Shown here piece after piece: positions 13,303 through 21,928 of a stretch of DNA of 28,153 nt; the first letter of the stretch is position 1; each line of letters starts with the position of its first letter. The stretch is from a virus: the IMG/VR virus record IMGVR_UViG_3300039044_000008, positions 1 through 28,153 of that record; one strand, given 5' to 3'. The notes under the pieces were generated by a model. The model was not told where the DNA came from. It was given only the letters and a program-made list of their open reading frames with translations, and made no database searches. The translations under genes were made by a program, and so were the position numbers.

Positions 13303-15716
13303 TGGCACAAGACGTCACAATCGTTATTCGCGCCAAGGATGCCGCATCCAAAGCGCTCGCCGCCACGGGCGCGCTGCTCGGCAAGATGGGCAACAAGGCC
13401 AAGGGCGCAGGTGCCGAAGCGCTCAAGACGGCCAAAGGGATGGAACTCATGGCAGCCGGGGGCGCCGTCCTCGGTGGCGTGTTGGGCGTTCTGACTGTCG
13501 CCATTACGGGCACAACCGCCGCCATGGCAGGTCTGTACAAAATCGGTCAGAAGGCGCTTGGCGCATGGGAAGAGCAAGAGGGCGTCAACGCAGACCTTGC
13601 CGACTCCTTGTCACGCGCAGGCGTCGAGGCCAACAACCTGCAAAGCGAGTTCGATGAACTCAACAAGATGGCAGGCGAGTTCTCCGTCAAGACGATGTTC
13701 GGCGATGAGGACATTCTGCGCAGCATGTCCAAGTACGTGCAGCTGACGGGTGATGCAAAGATCTCACAACAGGAACTGTCCACCATCCTCGGCATCGCCG
13801 CCAAGACCAAGCGCGACACCACGAGCGCAGCGGAACTCTACGCCAAGGCATTGAAGGGCGAGATCGGTCCATTAAAGGACGTGACCTCGATCACCAAGGA
13901 ACAGGAAGAGCGCCTCAATGCCATTGTAGATCCCACCAAGCGTGCAGCCAAAGCGCAGGAGATTTTGGCCGCACAATTCGCGGGTGTCGCAGAAGCCGCC
14001 AACCCGACCTTCAACGCGATCAAAAACCTGGAGGATGCACAGGGCGATCTGTGGCAAATGATGGGCAGCGTGATCGAACGATCCGGCGCCATCCCCATCG
14101 TGCTCAGCCCTGTCACCAAGGCGTTTCGCGCGGTGGAGGCATGGGTCGATAAGAACCACGTGACGCTGCAACGGTACGTCATCGATGGGGTGTTGTTTGC
14201 CGTCGGTGTGTTCCGTGGTTTCCTGACCATCCTCAAGGGCGCCAACCAACTGCTTGGCGAGGGATACCGCGCGGTCAAAGCCGTTGGTCTGGCTTATGAG
14301 TTTCTCTATGAGATGGTCAAGATCGCAGGCAACGGCATGGTGGACTTTATCACTGGCGCGTTGTCCACGGTCATCGAAGGTTTTGACAAGTTTCTCGCGA
14401 AAGCCGAGAGCGTGGCGAGCTTTGTGTCTGACGACATGGCGCTCAAGATCACGAAGGCGCGTGGTGTGTTCAAGGGCGTCAAAGAAGACCTCGACGCCAT
14501 CGGCAAGGCAAGTGTTGCCAACACCACGCAGAACCTCAAGAACATGGAAGCGATCACCAAGCAGGTCAAGGAACTGGAAGAGGACGACTCGGTCATGTTC
14601 CAAGCATTCGATAAAGGTCTGGACCGCATCATCAACAAGACCATTGAGGTAGACCGCAAGCTACTGGATGCCAAGAAGAACGCCAGCAAGCCCACCGTTG
14701 GCGCGGCAGTGCAAACCAAGGGCAAGAAGGACGGCGGCCTGAGCAAGGCACGCAAGGACGCGGCGGACCTCGCGCGGCGCAATGAACTGGCGAAGCGTCA
14801 ACTGGCGATCCTCAACGAAACGAACGAAACGCGCAAGGCATCGCTTGAGTTGCAGCTGAAGATCTACGAGATCACATCGAACAAGCAACTGACCGCGATG
14901 GAGCGAAAGAAAGAGGCCCGCAAGGCAGAACTCGATTACGAGAAGACGCTGGCAGACCTGCAAAAGAAACGATTCGAGGCCGAAAAGAAGCGCGCCGAAG
15001 AGGCGAAGAAAGAGCAAGAGGAACGCAACAAGCTCATCATGGCGCAGATGCAGCGCGAGAACGCTGCATTGACCGCGCTGTCTCAGGGGCTTGGCAGGCT
15101 GGTTCAGGGCGCCGATGGCGTCAACATGGTCGCGGCAGGCTTCGAGCATTTGATCAACCTCACGGCAGAAGCCAACAGGTTGCAGGCCGAGTACAACACC
15201 GGCGTGATCACGGGCTCGCAAGCGGTCAGTCAGGCGTTCAGCATGGCGGCTGGCGCGGCGGCGGTCTTCGCCGAACAGATGGGCGCCACGGCCAAAGAGC
15301 AAGCGGTCATCCTGTCGCTGTTTGAACTGGCAGCGTCGGTCGCATCATTCGCGGCGGGCGATGTCTTCGGCGGTGCACAGCACGCAGCTGCATCGGCGAT
15401 GTATGCCACGGTTGCGGCGACCTCCAGTTCCGCACCGGCGTCAGCAGGCGCAGGGTCTGCCGGGTCATCCGGCGGCGGCTCGCGCGGCGGTGGCGGTCCT
15501 TCAGTCAAGGATGAGCGCGAGAAGTCAGCTGAGATGCTCGCGGAGAAGTTGGGCGCCGTCCTCGGCGGTGGCAACACCATCAACGTCTTCTATGACGACC
15601 GCTCCACCAACCTGAGCAATGACCCACGCACGGGCGATCAACTGCTTGACGTGGTCGATGGTGCCGCAAAGCGCCGTGGCATTGACCTCAAATCCAACAA
15701 GTATCGGAGGAACTGA
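13302..15716 (+). CDS. tail tape measure protein
   Basis: 804 residues. It sets tail length and is ejected into the host envelope. The N-terminal opening DVTIVIRAKDAASKALAATGALLGKM is typical. A hydrophobic Gly/Ala segment (about residues 49-80, GGAVLGGVLGVLTVAITGT) and a second around 290-310 are membrane-active candidates. Long Lys/Glu/Ala coiled coils cover roughly 490-580. The region near 650-720 is Ala-rich and followed by a Ser/Gly linker (GSAGSSGGGSRGGGG). It is the largest gene after the tail assembly genes, as expected. If tube rise per residue is as usual (about 0.15 nm), the tail would be roughly 120 nm. Confidence 0.9.
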   Translation: MAQDVTIVIRAKDAASKALAATGALLGKMGNKAKGAGAEALKTAKGMELMAAGGAVLGGVLGVLTVAITGTTAAMAGLYKIGQKALGAWEEQEGVNADLADSLSRAGVEANNLQSEFDELNKMAGEFSVKTMFGDEDILRSMSKYVQLTGDAKISQQELSTILGIAAKTKRDTTSAAELYAKALKGEIGPLKDVTSITKEQEERLNAIVDPTKRAAKAQEILAAQFAGVAEAANPTFNAIKNLEDAQGDLWQMMGSVIERSGAIPIVLSPVTKAFRAVEAWVDKNHVTLQRYVIDGVLFAVGVFRGFLTILKGANQLLGEGYRAVKAVGLAYEFLYEMVKIAGNGMVDFITGALSTVIEGFDKFLAKAESVASFVSDDMALKITKARGVFKGVKEDLDAIGKASVANTTQNLKNMEAITKQVKELEEDDSVMFQAFDKGLDRIINKTIEVDRKLLDAKKNASKPTVGAAVQTKGKKDGGLSKARKDAADLARRNELAKRQLAILNETNETRKASLELQLKIYEITSNKQLTAMERKKEARKAELDYEKTLADLQKKRFEAEKKRAEEAKKEQEERNKLIMAQMQRENAALTALSQGLGRLVQGADGVNMVAAGFEHLINLTAEANRLQAEYNTGVITGSQAVSQAFSMAAGAAAVFAEQMGATAKEQAVILSLFELAASVASFAAGDVFGGAQHAAASAMYATVAATSSSAPASAGAGSAGSSGGGSRGGGGPSVKDEREKSAEMLAEKLGAVLGGGNTINVFYDDRSTNLSNDPRTGDQLLDVVDGAAKRRGIDLKSNKYRRN

Positions 15717-16615
15717 TGGCATACGGTCAGGACAGATGGTTGTATCCCATCACCATCGACTCCAGTAACAATACGATCGAATGGCGCGAAGACCCCGGCG
15801 GCGGCATGACGCTGCTCACCACGACGATCACGGCGGGCACATACTATTGCCACAATGATGCGACGCTCAACAGCACCTACCCCTCGCTGTACATCGCGAT
15901 CAAGGCAGCCATGGAAGCCGAAAGCACATCCAGCGCGCTGGGCTTGTCTTACACCTTCGAAGCGATCACCCCGACATCCTCGACGGCGCAGACCCTTGGC
16001 GGGCTTCGCATCACATCCACCGATGCGTGGGAGATGGCGTTGTTTGCAGACATCCACAAGACCGGCGCGCTGGGATTTGTGGAGGACACGGGCTATCTGG
16101 CAAGCGATGGCTCCGACCGGATCGACTCGCCATATACCATTCGCGGTGTGTGGATGCCGCCGGAATGGGCGACGGACAAGCGATCAAGACCTGTGCGCAC
16201 GTTGAGCGAATCGACCGAGTACACTGAGCACGCCGATGCCTACAGCACAGACCGGGGCACCCGGCGCATTCGGACATTCATCTATGAGCACATCACCGCC
16301 GCGCACGTGTACGCCACGCGAGGCAATGACGCGGGCTACGCCAACACGGGCGAGCTTGCGCAGTATGACGTGCATAACGCATTTGAAGACCTGTGGACGG
16401 CATGGGGTGACGGCGCCGCGATCATCGTGGTGCATGATGTCAACCCCAACACACTCGACGTGATCGGCGAGGGGTACGAAGTCGTCAAGCGCGCAAACAT
16501 CGAAGTCGCGCGCGACTTCAATAACGCCATCGACCTGATGATTACAGGCGGTGAATACTATCGCATCACGCTGCCATGCGTGATCACCAACGCTGGAGAC
16601 TACGTTGGCCAGTAG
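15716..16615 (+). CDS. minor tail protein (putative distal tail)
   Basis: 299 residues from ATG 15716, with a strong GGAGG five bases before it. The start MAYGQDRWLYPITIDSSNNTIEW, the strand-rich body and its position between tape measure and tail-tip genes suggest a distal tail or tip-joining protein. It includes a region with TDRGTRRIRTFIYEHITAAHVYATRG. No named family is recognised. It overlaps the next gene by 11 bases. Confidence 0.6.
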   Translation: MAYGQDRWLYPITIDSSNNTIEWREDPGGGMTLLTTTITAGTYYCHNDATLNSTYPSLYIAIKAAMEAESTSSALGLSYTFEAITPTSSTAQTLGGLRITSTDAWEMALFADIHKTGALGFVEDTGYLASDGSDRIDSPYTIRGVWMPPEWATDKRSRPVRTLSESTEYTEHADAYSTDRGTRRIRTFIYEHITAAHVYATRGNDAGYANTGELAQYDVHNAFEDLWTAWGDGAAIIVVHDVNPNTLDVIGEGYEVVKRANIEVARDFNNAIDLMITGGEYYRITLPCVITNAGDYVGQ

Positions 16616-19600
16616 AGTTTTGACGGGCATTGCCATTGAGGGCGTCGGCACAGATACCACCAAAACAGACGGGTTGTTCCTGTTCTATTCTGGCGGCGAT
16701 CTGGCGTTGCACACATCCTCCAACCGTGAGGGCCGCGCAGCATTGCGCGCGTTGCCACAGGGCACGTCTACTCGCGTCAATCCCTACACCGGGGATGTGA
16801 CCACCAACGCCTTGGCCTTCGAGGTCAGCGCATCCAACACGCTGGCGCCTTTGCTCATGAGCGAGCAGCGCCGCGCGCCGTACACGTTGGGCGCGGATCT
16901 GACCGACAGCGCCACGACGGTCAATATTGGCACGGTGTCACTGGATAACCTCCCCATCTGGATTGGCGATGAAACCATCTTGCTGGGCACCGATTCTGGC
17001 AGCGGCGTGTACACCGGATGTACCCGTGGCTTGTGGGGATCACCAGCGCAAGCACACGACGCAGGCGATGGTGTTTACCGTCGCGTGCCCGGATGGGCAG
17101 ATCGATTGATCACCGTCATCGAACACGACGAGGCAGATGGCAGCGAGACAGTCGTGGGTCGATACCACATCGACAACATCAGCATGGATGATACGATCAT
17201 CACCATCCAGACCTCCGAGGTGCTCAACGATTATCGCGCAGCCGAGATCAATCAGGGCGCCGAAGACCTGACCGCGTACGCCAAGAGTATGCGCATCAAC
17301 CCCAACCGCTCGATCGCGGGTGCATTGGTGGGCTACACTTCTACACTCAGGCAGGCAAATACCTCGCTTGACGCGGTGTTTCTGGAGGTCAATGGTGAAC
17401 GCATCCACCAGTTTGTCCAACGTGATGGGCTGGTCAATGCAGGCGGTAACGCATCATGGGTGTTTGAACCCTATCCGTTTGGCGAAGATGAGGTCGCCAT
17501 TGATTCACTGTACGAGGTGTTTGTCATCTGGCGCCAGTCAGGCAGCGGCTCGAATGTCGTGGGTGACTTTTCCACTGAAGATCTGACCTACCCCGCACAC
17601 CCGCTCGCCATCGCGCTGGCATTGCTCACATCCACGGGCGCAGGCTACAACGGATCGTATGACGTGCTGGGCGAACAGTGGGGGTTGGGGCTGGATTACA
17701 TCTCGTGGACCCCATGGGAAACCGAGATCGCCAACACACCAGACATGTGCATCGACCAGTTGGTGCTTGGTCGTGGTGGCTCAACCGTAAATGTTTTTAC
17801 CACCATACAAGATATTTTACTCAAGCCGTTCGGCTATTTCCTGAGCATCACCAATGATGGATTGCTCACCATTGAACGACTGAGGCTCCCCACGCTGATT
17901 GATTGGCAGGCCGCTCAGACATCCAGCATTGACGCATACATCGACGGCCCGCTGCGCATGGACCGCGCGATGGGTGAAATCAGCGACCGCATCGTCGCGA
18001 ACGTCGGCGGCGCAGGCACAGGCCAGACCACCACTGTCAACGTGCGCACACCGGAGCGCTCCACACGTCGAGCCAAACTGGCAGACGCGCGAGAGTTTGA
18101 ACTCAACTACACCGCGATCAACCCCAAATCGTTGGGCATCGTGCCCGGCGCACAGGCAGGCGCACTCACCAACGCGCTCGTGAACCTGCTTCAACTCAAC
18201 CTCGACGCGGTGCCACGGCTGTTCGTGCGTGTGGGCAACCCTGCCACGACGGGTGAAACCGACTACAACCACGGGCGCATCATTCGCATTAATGACCTGG
18301 CGAACCTGCAAGACGCATGGATCGTCGATGCCAATGGCAACCGGGTTGATGATCTGTCCGAGATTGACTTCGCGGGCATGATCATTGGTCGTGAGTATGA
18401 CCTTGATCGCCGCACGTACACACTTGAGTTGTTGTTCCTGTCCTACCACGTCGGGCAGTTCATTCGACTGCGCGCACCATCGGGCGTGATCGCCTCGGTG
18501 GACAGCGGCACCAATACCATCACGTTGGACGCCACGACATTTAGCGCATCGGATGCCGCGACGTTCAACGATGGCGATGATATTGAGATCTGGACCGTCG
18601 ATGGCGCCAAGTGGGCAAGCTCGGTTGTGCGTTCGGTTGACAATGTGTCAGGCAACAACCTGGAGCTTGACGCATGGTTTGGTGCAGACCCATCGGCGGG
18701 CATGATCGTCCGCCTCGCCAACAGTGCAAGCTACAACAACACATCCATTTATAGCCTGACCGGCCGGCCTTACACGTACCTCGCGGATGCCAACGATGAG
18801 ATCGACGAGAACGGCACGACGGTAGACGCAGACATCTACGGCACCAACATCTACGGCGGTGCCTTCAACACCAACAAGGGGCTTGAGCCAGACTTTATTG
18901 GCATCGATGACGAATCATTCGATACCACGTCGAGCGACTGTCCTCCGTTGGATACATGGTTGGAACACAGGCTGCGAGCCAACGCGCAGCACCTCATCAC
19001 GCAGGGCAATCAGGTGTCGTGGGCGCCGTTGTCCGGTCGATCAAACGACTTGAGCGATGCCACAGGAAAGAACAATATCCGCCCTTATGCCAGCATCAAC
19101 ACCTCAACGATCATGTTTGTGCCATGGCTAATCGAGCCGGGACTCAAGCAGGTCTCGATTCATGGCATCGGGCGTGTGGGTGATGAGGGCGGCACCAACA
19201 GCTACATCACAAAGCTGCGCCTCGACACGCAGCAACTGACCGGCGAGCAAGAGTACATCGAAGTCCTCGCCAACACAGAAGCGGACACACCCGAGTTTCA
19301 ACCATTCGAGGTGGCGTTGAGCTATGACACGGCGGTGCAGTTCCGCGAGGTCGCACCGCTTGAGTTGTGGGGTAACGCACCATCGCAAAACAATGCAACC
19401 GCCGGATCTGCCTCGCTTGGTTCGGGTGATGTACGTGGACCCATTCTCTACAGCGACGCGAATTTCTACGCGGACAGCGCAGCCACACGCCCAAATACCA
19501 GCGCATTGGATACGATGTACACCGTGCCCGGCGCAGGCAATGCAGGCGTGCGCATGGATCATATGCAGACGCGCGACTACGGCAGCGACGAGGGGATGGT

Positions 19601-20492
19601 CACATACCCACCGCCTGTGGCCGCCTCGACTGTGCAAAAATACTACATGAGTTATTTGCAGCTGCGTGGCCTGGAGGTGCAACAAACCTTTCAGGACACC
19701 ACCGCGCAGGCAAAGAGCGAACTCGAAGCAGGTAAACCCGAGCTTGGTGAGATCGCCGGTTTGCACATCATCCGTACCAACGCGGTCCAGAAGCGCGCCA
19801 AACCCTTGTGGATTGGACCACGCGGGCAGGCAGCACCGAGCGAGGATGGTTGGCCCACCGGTTACACCACGCGGTTTGCGCGGATTGCAGGCGACGCAAC
19901 AGACACCGCTGTGTTTTCTGCCAACGTGTTTCCATCCACGGACAACTGCACGCTGCTGGTGATGGCCTACGTCCTGCCATGCTTTGACCAGACGATCTAC
20001 AACCGAGGCTCATTGTTTGGTCTGGTTGAGGAAGAATCCATCGAAGGTCACTGGAACATTGGCGCCAAGGTGCACGAACTCCAGACCGGCGAGGACTGGA
20101 GCACAGCAACCGAGCTTGGCAACTCGCTCGACACACTGTCAGGCAATGACCCCATTCCTCTTGTGTTGCAGCATTTGCCATTTGACCTCACGGGCCAGAT
20201 CCCCGCGCTGCTCACGGAGTTTATGGTGCGCAAGGGCATCGACTCGGCAAATGGATTTGCGATGAAAGAGGGTCAGTTGTTCGCGCCAGACATCCCGTAT
20301 CTGACGCTCGTGCAGACGACGGTGGACATCACCCGCGACGCATCAGGCGAGTTGCCCTGCCGGGTGCAGTTGCACCTTGACTACGATACGCGTGACACAG
20401 CGAACTACTTCAACAACACGGACACGGATTTGGACACCAGCGATGCGCTCATCACAGTGGTGGGCGCCTCTATTTGGGAGCTTCCACAGTAG
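16605..20492 (+). CDS. large tail-tip / hub protein
   Basis: 1295 residues from TTG 16605; GGAG lies seven bases upstream. N-terminal 300 residues: tail-module-like strands with YTLGADLTDSATTVNIGTV and WIGDETILLGTDSGSGVYTGCTRGLWG. The middle (about 300-620) looks like a hub domain (QDILLKPFGYFLSITNDGLLTIERLRLP, REYDLDRRTYTLELLFLSYHVGQFIRL). The C-terminal half is Thr/Asn/Asp-rich and fibre-like (SSIYSLTGRPYTYLADAND, NTSALDTMYTVPGAG). It probably plays the combined role of tip hub and attachment protein, as lambda gpJ does. The assignment rests on size, order and composition. Confidence 0.75.
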   Translation: MASRVLTGIAIEGVGTDTTKTDGLFLFYSGGDLALHTSSNREGRAALRALPQGTSTRVNPYTGDVTTNALAFEVSASNTLAPLLMSEQRRAPYTLGADLTDSATTVNIGTVSLDNLPIWIGDETILLGTDSGSGVYTGCTRGLWGSPAQAHDAGDGVYRRVPGWADRLITVIEHDEADGSETVVGRYHIDNISMDDTIITIQTSEVLNDYRAAEINQGAEDLTAYAKSMRINPNRSIAGALVGYTSTLRQANTSLDAVFLEVNGERIHQFVQRDGLVNAGGNASWVFEPYPFGEDEVAIDSLYEVFVIWRQSGSGSNVVGDFSTEDLTYPAHPLAIALALLTSTGAGYNGSYDVLGEQWGLGLDYISWTPWETEIANTPDMCIDQLVLGRGGSTVNVFTTIQDILLKPFGYFLSITNDGLLTIERLRLPTLIDWQAAQTSSIDAYIDGPLRMDRAMGEISDRIVANVGGAGTGQTTTVNVRTPERSTRRAKLADAREFELNYTAINPKSLGIVPGAQAGALTNALVNLLQLNLDAVPRLFVRVGNPATTGETDYNHGRIIRINDLANLQDAWIVDANGNRVDDLSEIDFAGMIIGREYDLDRRTYTLELLFLSYHVGQFIRLRAPSGVIASVDSGTNTITLDATTFSASDAATFNDGDDIEIWTVDGAKWASSVVRSVDNVSGNNLELDAWFGADPSAGMIVRLANSASYNNTSIYSLTGRPYTYLADANDEIDENGTTVDADIYGTNIYGGAFNTNKGLEPDFIGIDDESFDTTSSDCPPLDTWLEHRLRANAQHLITQGNQVSWAPLSGRSNDLSDATGKNNIRPYASINTSTIMFVPWLIEPGLKQVSIHGIGRVGDEGGTNSYITKLRLDTQQLTGEQEYIEVLANTEADTPEFQPFEVALSYDTAVQFREVAPLELWGNAPSQNNATAGSASLGSGDVRGPILYSDANFYADSAATRPNTSALDTMYTVPGAGNAGVRMDHMQTRDYGSDEGMVTYPPPVAASTVQKYYMSYLQLRGLEVQQTFQDTTAQAKSELEAGKPELGEIAGLHIIRTNAVQKRAKPLWIGPRGQAAPSEDGWPTGYTTRFARIAGDATDTAVFSANVFPSTDNCTLLVMAYVLPCFDQTIYNRGSLFGLVEEESIEGHWNIGAKVHELQTGEDWSTATELGNSLDTLSGNDPIPLVLQHLPFDLTGQIPALLTEFMVRKGIDSANGFAMKEGQLFAPDIPYLTLVQTTVDITRDASGELPCRVQLHLDYDTRDTANYFNNTDTDLDTSDALITVVGASIWELPQ

Positions 20493-20925
20493 GCGTACAA
20501 CCCAACGCGGGGTCAATGGATTCGGGACCATCCATGGACGCAGGCACCCAAACGATCAACTCGACGGGTGCGGTGTCTGGATGGTTGCATCCCTGACCGT
20601 TGTACCCATTGAAACCAAACTGCACGGGCTTGCCTGGATCGCGCCCGCCACAACGGGTCCACTTCCCATCCGCCTTGTAGTGGAAGTCCCCAAAGTATTC
20701 GAGTTTGAGTTCGGATTCTGGCACGGGTTCGCCATCGCGCAACGGGTGCCCCATAAAGAACGAGAGTTTGTCGAATGACACGGGCTGCATCAGGTAGTCG
20801 GGCGTGTCCTTATCGCATGTCAACTGCACCAGATAATCGTCACGCACGTCGGGTTCGGTTGGCTCGGGGTCTTCACCACAGCCCACCACCAGGGCGGCAC
20901 ACATCAACAACACTAAAACTCGCAT
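20470..20925 (-). CDS. antisense lipoprotein (phage moron candidate)
   Basis: 151 residues on the minus strand. The signal peptide MRVLVLLMCAALVVGC ends in a clean lipobox LVVG|C, followed by the usual acidic/Pro linker (GEDPEPTEPDVRDD); lipidation would anchor it in a membrane. The mature part holds further cysteines (LTCDKD, RCGGRD, QGCNHPD, LGCTP) that could form disulfides. The ATG at 20925 follows TGAGGTGATC, a near-perfect complement to the 16S tail; GTG 20931 is the alternative. Its 3' end overlaps the tail-tip gene by 23 bases, converging. A TTGACA promoter lies upstream. Superinfection exclusion or lysogenic conversion is inferred from layout only. Confidence 0.75.
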   Translation of the reverse strand: MRVLVLLMCAALVVGCGEDPEPTEPDVRDDYLVQLTCDKDTPDYLMQPVSFDKLSFFMGHPLRDGEPVPESELKLEYFGDFHYKADGKWTRCGGRDPGKPVQFGFNGYNGQGCNHPDTAPVELIVWVPASMDGPESIDPALGCTPTVEAPK

Positions 20926-20935
20926 GATCACCTCA
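20926..20935 (-). promoter_or_regulatory. extended ribosome binding site of the antisense lipoprotein
   Basis: Read on the minus strand, TGAGGTGATC directly precedes ATG 20925 and complements the 3' tail of 16S rRNA over about nine bases. On the plus strand this stretch abuts the ATG at 20935 of the next tail gene and there reads as the 16S tail itself, so it cannot serve the plus-strand gene. Confidence 0.6.
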
Positions 20936-21525
20936 TGAGCAAAACACTACCATCGACATATCCAAGCGTGGGGCCGGGCGAGTTCATGTCTGCCCAACCC
21001 ATACAGGCAGATGATTGGCACAATACTGCACAATGTCAACACCACATTTACCAAAGGATCGGATCACGATCAACAATCTACCTATCTGGCGATGACCCGT
21101 TTGAAACCACGAGCGGCTCATACACCACCACAGACGATAACGACGCAGACCACCCCCTGACACTCAATCAGGGGGTGATTCGTTTGACCCGCGAGATGAT
21201 CGACTCAGGCGCGGTCAAGCATGAGTTGGTCTTCGTGGGTGTCGGCAAAGACATCGACGTGCAAGTCAGCGTGTTCGCGCCTGATAGCGGCACAAGCGCG
21301 CTCACCACATTCACCGCATCGCGCGCGTCGTCCACCGTCGATCGTTTCGAGGGGTCCGTTCTGCTCACCAAGGCGCAGGCAGACGCGGGCGGTGTCTCAG
21401 GCAGTGACCCGCGCGTGCTGTTGGTGAGCATCGAAGTCAAGGCAAACACCACGAGCGCCGCATTATATCAGGCGTTCGTCTATGAATCCTACATCAGCGC
21501 GTCCGAATTGCCGGACGGCACATAA
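20935..21525 (+). CDS. tail / fibre-associated protein (putative)
   Basis: 196 residues from ATG 20935. No Shine-Dalgarno precedes this ATG, since the spot is used by the opposite-strand lipoprotein. ATG 20986 (MSAQPIQADDW) is an alternative with GGGCGAG nearby, but the longer N-terminus, PSTYPSVGPGEFMSAQPIQADDWHNTAQC, looks like a normal phage virion protein start. The body is Thr/Ser/Asp-rich and strand-like, with DIDVQVSVFAPDSGTSALTTF. It contains the lipoprotein promoter (21011-21039) and a strong hairpin (21151-21177). It is likely part of the tail tip or fibre. Confidence 0.6.
   Translation: MSKTLPSTYPSVGPGEFMSAQPIQADDWHNTAQCQHHIYQRIGSRSTIYLSGDDPFETTSGSYTTTDDNDADHPLTLNQGVIRLTREMIDSGAVKHELVFVGVGKDIDVQVSVFAPDSGTSALTTFTASRASSTVDRFEGSVLLTKAQADAGGVSGSDPRVLLVSIEVKANTTSAALYQAFVYESYISASELPDGT
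21011..21039 (-). promoter_or_regulatory. sigma70-like promoter driving the antisense lipoprotein
   Basis: On the minus strand: a perfect TTGACA -35 (21039-21034), 17-base spacer, and AATCAT -10 (21016-21011; four of six matches to TATAAT). Transcription would begin near 21004, leaving a leader of about 80 bases before ATG 20925. It lies wholly inside the coding sequence of the plus-strand gene at 20935. It fits autonomous expression of a moron from a repressed prophage. Confidence 0.55.
21151..21177. repeat. perfect 10-bp inverted repeat inside a coding region
   Basis: CACCCCCTGA (21151-21160) and TCAGGGGGTG (21168-21177) form a perfect GC-rich stem with a seven-base loop. No T-run follows on either strand, so it is not a standard terminator. 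It sits just upstream (in minus-strand sense) of the lipoprotein promoter. Confidence 0.6.
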
Positions 21526-21540
21526 CCCAAGAGGTCCATC

Positions 21541-21921
21541 ATGTCAGGAAAGAAAGCCCGTGGCAGTCGAGTTCAATCGGCTGCCACTTCTTTATATGCA
21601 GCAGACGTCGCCACCACGTCGAGCTATGCAGACGTTGAGTTCACCGTGGATGGAAACACGGAGTCCGCCATTGAATGTGACTTCGCCATCAGCCTGGAGG
21701 TTGAAGCGGAGGCCGAGACGCAAGATGTCAAGATCAAGGTGCTCACGCGCGCGCACTTCTCCATGCCCTGGCGTGAGTTGCAAGCGGAGACAGATGTGAC
21801 CACAACGGACGGCAATCAGTCAGTGTATTCCGGCACCGTGCGCGGCTCGCAAATCAAGGTGCAGATCAAGGAAGGCGCATCATCCGGCGGTACGGCGAAG
21901 ATCGCCCTGATACTCAAGTGA
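21541..21921 (+). CDS. small tail-region structural protein (putative)
   Basis: 126 residues; AAGAGGT precedes ATG 21541. A basic start (MSGKKARGSRVQ) is followed by a strand-rich, acidic, Thr/Val-rich body (DVEFTVDGNTESAIECDFAISLEVEAEAETQDVKI) that reads like a single beta-sandwich module. It may be a small fibre or tail-tip decoration protein, or a chaperone for the fibres that follow. No family recognised. Confidence 0.55.
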   Translation: MSGKKARGSRVQSAATSLYAADVATTSSYADVEFTVDGNTESAIECDFAISLEVEAEAETQDVKIKVLTRAHFSMPWRELQAETDVTTTDGNQSVYSGTVRGSQIKVQIKEGASSGGTAKIALILK

Positions 21922-21928
21922 GGCAACC

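Noticed and set aside
14661-15302. 213-residue minus-strand frame rich in Leu/Phe/Arg
   Set aside because: It is the antisense image of Lys/Glu-rich coiled coil codons in the tape measure gene.
20377-20778. Plus-strand 133-residue frame across the lipoprotein gene
   Set aside because: It has no ribosome binding site and overlaps both the tail-tip gene and the lipoprotein, whose signal peptide and lipobox make the minus strand the real coding strand.
20470-20925. The antisense lipoprotein as o-spanin partner of the coiled-coil protein at 24786
   Set aside because: It is on the opposite strand, about 4 kb away, large for an o-spanin and Cys-rich rather than Pro-rich throughout; the moron explanation fits better.
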